The notes below the pieces were generated by a model that searched no databases, was not told the origin of the DNA, and saw only the letters and a program-made list of their open reading frames with translations. Made by a program: the position numbers and the translations under genes. Shown piece by piece: positions 4,995-7,898 of a DNA stretch of 7,898 nt. Source of the stretch: a bacterium (GTDB taxonomy: Bacteria > Patescibacteriota > Minisyncoccia > Minisyncoccales > JANBVM01). The DNA lies in contig JAUVBU010000022.1 of NCBI GenBank assembly GCA_030591065.1, positions 1 through 7,898 on the forward strand, written 5' to 3'. Positions within the stretch are counted from its first letter, which is position 1. Every line of letters begins with the position of its first letter.

Positions 4995-6887
4995 ATGAAG
5001 GCTTTGTTTAAAAACTTTATTGCAATTTTGCTGATATTTTTAACTATATCAGCTCTTTTTAGTTTATTTCTTAATCCATCCGAAGAAATAAAAGAGCTTT
5101 CGATTACTCAATTAGCAGAAGATATTAATCAAGAGAAAATTGAAGAGATAGCTGTTTCAGAGAACAATCTAGAGATAGTATATAAGGATGGATCAAAAGC
5201 TAAATCTCAAAAAGAAGTAGAGTCTACCCTATCTGAGTCTTTAGCAAATTACGGAGTAGAAAAGGAAAGCTTATCTAAGATAGAAGTGGAAATAATAGAT
5301 GTTAGCGGAGACTGGATATGGTTGGGTCCAATTATTTTTTCCGTTCTCCCCCTTTTAGCTATGGGACTCTTTCTATGGTTTATTTTAAAACAATCTAAGG
5401 TTGGAAAGATGCAAGCCTTTGATTTTACTAAAACCAAGGCAAGATTGTTTGGTGCGGGAGGACTTCCTAAAGAAAAAATTACCTTTGAAGACGTAGCTGG
5501 TCAAAAAGAAGCGAAAGAAGAATTAAAAGAAGTCGTAGATTTTTTAAAAAACCCTAAGAAATATCTAAAAATGGGAGCTAGGATTCCAAGGGGAGTGTTG
5601 CTTTTAGGGCCCTCTGGTGTTGGAAAAACATTATTAGCCAAAGCTGTAGCTGGAGAAGCTGACGTTCCATTTTTTTCTATCTCTGGTTCAGAGTTTGTAG
5701 AAATGTTTGTTGGTGTTGGTGCGGGAAGAGTAAGAAGCTTATTTACTACTGCAAAGAAAGCAGGAACATCAATTATTTTTATTGACGAACTAGACGCTGT
5801 AGGTAGAATGAGGGGGGCTGGAATTGGAGGAGGTCATGACGAAAGAGAGCAAACCCTAAATCAGTTGTTAGTAGAAATGGATGGTTTTGAGGGGAACGAT
5901 ACAAGAATAGTTTTAGCTGCAACAAACAGGCCCGATATTTTAGATAAGGCACTTTTAAGACCAGGAAGGTTTGATCGAAGGGTAGTATTAAACTTACCAG
6001 ACATTAATGATAGAGAAGATGTTTTAAAAATTCATTGTAGAAAAAAACCATTAGCTTTAGATATAAGACTAAGAGAAACAGCAGAAAGAACTCCCGGATT
6101 TTCTGGAGCTGACTTAGCTAACGTTGTTAATGAGGCTGCAATTTTAGCAGCTAGAAAAAACAGGTCTAAGATTTTCCAAGAAGACTTTTTAAACTCTATT
6201 GATAAGGTTTTACTCGGACCAGAAAGAAAAAGTCATATTTTATCAAAGAAAGAAAAAAGAATAGCAGCTTTTCATGAAGCTGGGCATGCTTTAGTTTCTA
6301 CAACTCTTTTAGAGTCAGAGCCGATAAGAAAGGTTTCTATTATTGCTAGGGGTTTTGCAGCAGGATATACTTTAAAAGTTCCAAGGGAAGAGAAAAAAAT
6401 GGCAACAAAAACAGAGTTTTTAGCTAAAATGGCTGTTTTACTTGGAGGATATTGTGCTGAAAAATTAAAATTTGGAGAAATAACAACAGGAGCCTCTGAT
6501 GATTTAAATAGGGCGTCAGACTTAGCCAGAAGGCTAGTAAAAGAATTTGGGATGTCTAGCTTTGGGCCGATTTCTTTTGGAGAAAGAGAGGGTATGGTTT
6601 TCTTAGGAAAAGGAATTTCCGAGCATCGTAACTATTCTGAAAAAACTGCATTTTTAATCGATAAAGAGGTGGCAAAATTTATTAATCTGGCTGAGAAGCA
6701 AGCTAAAAAAGTTTTGATTAAGAAGAAAAAATTGTTAGAAAAAATTGCTAATGCTTTGATTGAAAAAGAAATCTTAGAAAGAGAGGCATTCGAAGAATTA
6801 GTTGGTATTAAAAAGGAAGATAAAAAACAAAAGGACTTAAAGATTAAAAAAGAAAAAGTGATTAAGGTAAAGGTTGAAAGCCTATAA
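4995..6887 (+). CDS. ftsH: ATP-dependent zinc metalloprotease FtsH
   Basis: A membrane-anchored AAA+ protease that extracts and degrades membrane and soluble proteins as a hexamer. Two transmembrane helices (about 7-26 and 109-131) flank an extracytoplasmic domain of roughly 80 residues. The AAA module shows Walker A at 205-212 (GPSGVGKT, Lys211), the pore motif MFVG at 237-240, Walker B ending in Asp264-Glu265, and the second region of homology ATNRP (309-313) with Arg322 and Arg325 as arginine fingers. The peptidase has HEAGH at 427-431 and the probable third zinc ligand Asp503 in the GASDD segment (499-503). All key residues are present, and the 630-residue length is normal. Walker A has Ser207 and Val209 where most FtsH proteins have Pro and Thr. 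The C-terminus is a Lys-rich tail. The ATG gives a proper N-terminal anchor but no Shine-Dalgarno sequence. tRNA-Ile follows 25 nt after the stop. Confidence 0.98.
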   Translation: MKALFKNFIAILLIFLTISALFSLFLNPSEEIKELSITQLAEDINQEKIEEIAVSENNLEIVYKDGSKAKSQKEVESTLSESLANYGVEKESLSKIEVEIIDVSGDWIWLGPIIFSVLPLLAMGLFLWFILKQSKVGKMQAFDFTKTKARLFGAGGLPKEKITFEDVAGQKEAKEELKEVVDFLKNPKKYLKMGARIPRGVLLLGPSGVGKTLLAKAVAGEADVPFFSISGSEFVEMFVGVGAGRVRSLFTTAKKAGTSIIFIDELDAVGRMRGAGIGGGHDEREQTLNQLLVEMDGFEGNDTRIVLAATNRPDILDKALLRPGRFDRRVVLNLPDINDREDVLKIHCRKKPLALDIRLRETAERTPGFSGADLANVVNEAAILAARKNRSKIFQEDFLNSIDKVLLGPERKSHILSKKEKRIAAFHEAGHALVSTTLLESEPIRKVSIIARGFAAGYTLKVPREEKKMATKTEFLAKMAVLLGGYCAEKLKFGEITTGASDDLNRASDLARRLVKEFGMSSFGPISFGEREGMVFLGKGISEHRNYSEKTAFLIDKEVAKFINLAEKQAKKVLIKKKKLLEKIANALIEKEILEREAFEELVGIKKEDKKQKDLKIKKEKVIKVKVESL

Positions 6888-6912
6888 GAAGACCCCTCAA
6901 CAGATTAAAGTC

Positions 6913-6988
6913 GGGCGTGTAGCTCAGGGGTTAGAGCACGTCTCTTATAAAGACGGGGTCCGTGGTTCGATTCCACGCACGCCCACCA
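6913..6988 (+). tRNA. tRNA-Ile(UAU), CCA encoded
   Basis: A 76-nt tRNA including encoded CCA (6986-6988). Acceptor GGGCGTG/CACGCCC, D arm GCTC/GAGC, anticodon stem CGTCT/AGACG and T arm CGTGG/CCACG all pair fully. The loop CTTATAA has U33 and anticodon UAU at 6946-6948, with A37 and discriminator A73. It should read AUA as isoleucine directly. Most bacteria instead use a CAU-anticodon tRNA converted by the lysidine enzyme TilS. AUA is common in the genes here, including early in rpsA and ftsH. The gene lies 25 nt past ftsH with no terminator between, so it is probably on the ftsH transcript. Confidence 0.97.
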
Positions 6989-7059
6989 GAGTTAAAAAAA
7001 GACAGAAAGAATTTAAAATTCTCGAATCTTAAAAATAATTTATAAAAAGATTTACTTAT

Positions 7060-7132
7060 GGGCGATTAGCTCAGCTGGCAGAGCGTTCGCTTGACGTGCG
7101 AAAGGTCACAGGTTCAAGTCCTGTATCGCCCA
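7060..7132 (+). tRNA. tRNA-Val(GAC); CCA not encoded
   Basis: A 73-nt tRNA with acceptor GGGCGAT/ATCGCCC, D arm GCTC/GAGC, anticodon stem TTCGC/GCGAA and T arm ACAGG/CCTGT. The loop TTGACGT has a normal U33, anticodon GAC (7093-7095) and an unusual G37; discriminator A73 fits valine. It reads GUC and GUU. CCA is not encoded (A73 is followed by CAG). It lies 71 nt after tRNA-Ile, and its 3' end is 7 nt before the ATG of the pseudouridine synthase, so it is almost certainly co-transcribed with that gene. I see no clear promoter in the 71-nt gap, which contains a short palindrome at 7008-7022. Confidence 0.96.
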
Positions 7133-7139
7133 CAGAGAG

Positions 7140-7886
7140 ATGGAAGAACAAAAATTAAAAATTATTTACCAGGACGAAAATTTACTGGTAATAGATAAAT
7201 TACCAGGACTCGTTGTTTTTTCAGAAAAACCAATTGAAGAAAAAACAATAATTGATTTATTACTAAATCAATTTCCTTATTTAAAAACGGTTGGACAGTC
7301 TCCCAGATACGGAATTGTTCATAGATTAGACAAAGAAACTTCCGGGATTTTATTGGTAGCCAAGAATGAAAAGTGTTTAGCTTTTTTACAGAAACAGTTT
7401 AAGGACAGAGAGGTTGTTAAAAAGTATACTGCTTTGAGTGGTGGAAATTTTCAAAGGAAACAAGGAACAATAGAAACTCTTATTGGTCGTTCATCTAAAA
7501 ACCGATTAATGCAAGGAGTTTATTTTCCTCATCAACCCAAGTCTGAAGGAAAAAGAGTTGCTATTACGGAATATAAAGTTTTATCAAAATTTTTCAGTAT
7601 TGAGAAAGGAGGGAAAGAAAGGTATTATACATTAACTGAGGTTTTAATAAAAACTGGCCGAAAACATCAAATAAGGGTTCACTTTCGTCATCTAGGATAT
7701 CCTATAGCTGGAGATAAGCTTTACGCTTTTAAAAACCAAGCGTGCCCAGAAGGACTTAAAAGACAGTTCTTACATTCTGGTTTTTTAAAAATAAAACTTC
7801 TAAGTGGTGAGGATCAAGAATTTAATTCTACTTTACCCGAAGACTTAGATAATGTTCTAAAAAAATTAAATGAAGAAATTTCTTAG
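7140..7886 (+). CDS. RluA-family RNA pseudouridine synthase, without S4 domain
   Basis: A 248-residue enzyme that isomerises uridine to pseudouridine in rRNA or tRNA. The family signature HRLDKETSG (61-69) contains the catalytic Asp64; Tyr96 in the KKYTAL segment is the conserved active-site tyrosine; GRKHQIRVH (173-181), PIAGDKLY (188-195) and LHSG (211-214) complete the RluA pattern. The start at 7140 gives the usual opening (a strand, then DENLLVIDK at 12-20) with no N-terminal S4 domain, so it resembles the short RluA/RluC/TruC-like group. The target site cannot be told from sequence, so no gene symbol is given. The ATG is 7 nt after the tRNA-Val 3' end and has no true Shine-Dalgarno sequence; after tRNA 3' processing the mRNA would be nearly leaderless. 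The stop is TAG. Confidence 0.94.
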   Translation: MEEQKLKIIYQDENLLVIDKLPGLVVFSEKPIEEKTIIDLLLNQFPYLKTVGQSPRYGIVHRLDKETSGILLVAKNEKCLAFLQKQFKDREVVKKYTALSGGNFQRKQGTIETLIGRSSKNRLMQGVYFPHQPKSEGKRVAITEYKVLSKFFSIEKGGKERYYTLTEVLIKTGRKHQIRVHFRHLGYPIAGDKLYAFKNQACPEGLKRQFLHSGFLKIKLLSGEDQEFNSTLPEDLDNVLKKLNEEIS

Positions 7887-7898
7887 TAAGCTTCAAAA
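7870..7898 (+). CDS. Possible first codons of the next gene (partial, uncertain)
   Basis: An ATG at 7870-7872 opens a frame with no stop before the window ends (MKKFLSKLQ, nine codons) and overlaps the end of the pseudouridine synthase gene by 17 nt. A Lys-rich start and short overlap are common in compact operons, but nine codons prove little and chance is a fair explanation. Confidence 0.2.

Noticed and set aside
5249..5437. Minus-strand open frame of 62 codons inside ftsH
   Set aside because: It lies wholly within the strongly conserved ftsH coding region and has no start context or recognisable product.
7008..7022. Palindrome AGAATTT-A-AAATTCT between tRNA-Ile and tRNA-Val as an operator or terminator
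   Set aside because: The loop is too small for a stable hairpin, the stem is nearly all A/T, and no T tract follows; it is likely a chance palindrome.
1..7898. A mobile element, defence system or novel multi-gene cassette
   Set aside because: All protein genes are core or common families, gene spacing is regular, and base composition is uniform; I saw no terminal repeats, integrase, direct-repeat array or toxin-antitoxin pair despite five tRNA genes that could have served as integration sites.

Overview
The window reads as an ordinary chromosomal segment from a very A+T-rich bacterium with a compact genome. It is most likely a member of the Candidate Phyla Radiation (Patescibacteria, Parcubacteria-like). 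This is inferred from a minimal IF-2 that starts almost directly at its G domain, a membrane-less DUF4446 protein, a four-domain S1 protein, tiny intergenic gaps, and the absence of a clear Shine-Dalgarno sequence at every visible start codon. All seven visible stop codons are TAA or TAG. No phage, insertion sequence, CRISPR array, defence system or other obvious accessory system is present. I did not find a convincing undescribed system; the most unusual content is in the tRNA genes.

Layout. (1) Minus-strand block 1-1011: tRNA-Ser(CGA), a DUF4446 protein, then the N-terminal part of infB (IF-2), which runs off the left edge. (2) A plus-strand single gene, 1187-2158, encodes a ketopantoate-reductase-like (ApbA/PanE) oxidoreductase. 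A 175-bp divergent promoter region separates it from block 1, and it ends at a strong bidirectional terminator (2161-2184). (3) Minus-strand block 2191-3608: an MBL-fold hydrolase, ribosomal protein L19, tRNA-Leu(GAG) and tRNA-Val(UAC), reading towards the same terminator. (4) A plus-strand block from 3836 to the right edge: S1 protein (rpsA-like), ftsH, tRNA-Ile(UAU), tRNA-Val(GAC), an RluA-family pseudouridine synthase, and possibly the first codons of another gene. No gene-free stretch exceeds 300 bases; the longest is 3609-3835, which holds a promoter and a purine-rich tract.

Theme. Almost everything serves translation (initiation factor, L19, S1, five tRNAs, an RNA pseudouridine synthase) or membrane protein quality control (FtsH). 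tRNA genes are interleaved with mRNAs at very short spacing: 5 nt after the L19 stop, 25 nt after the ftsH stop, and 7 nt before the pseudouridine synthase start. tRNA processing by RNase P and RNase Z/E therefore probably also shapes these mRNAs. The points most worth a second look are a tRNA-Ile with a plain UAU anticodon, a tRNA-Val(UAC) with C instead of the near-universal U at position 33, and the near-identity of the two tRNA-Val genes outside the anticodon loop.
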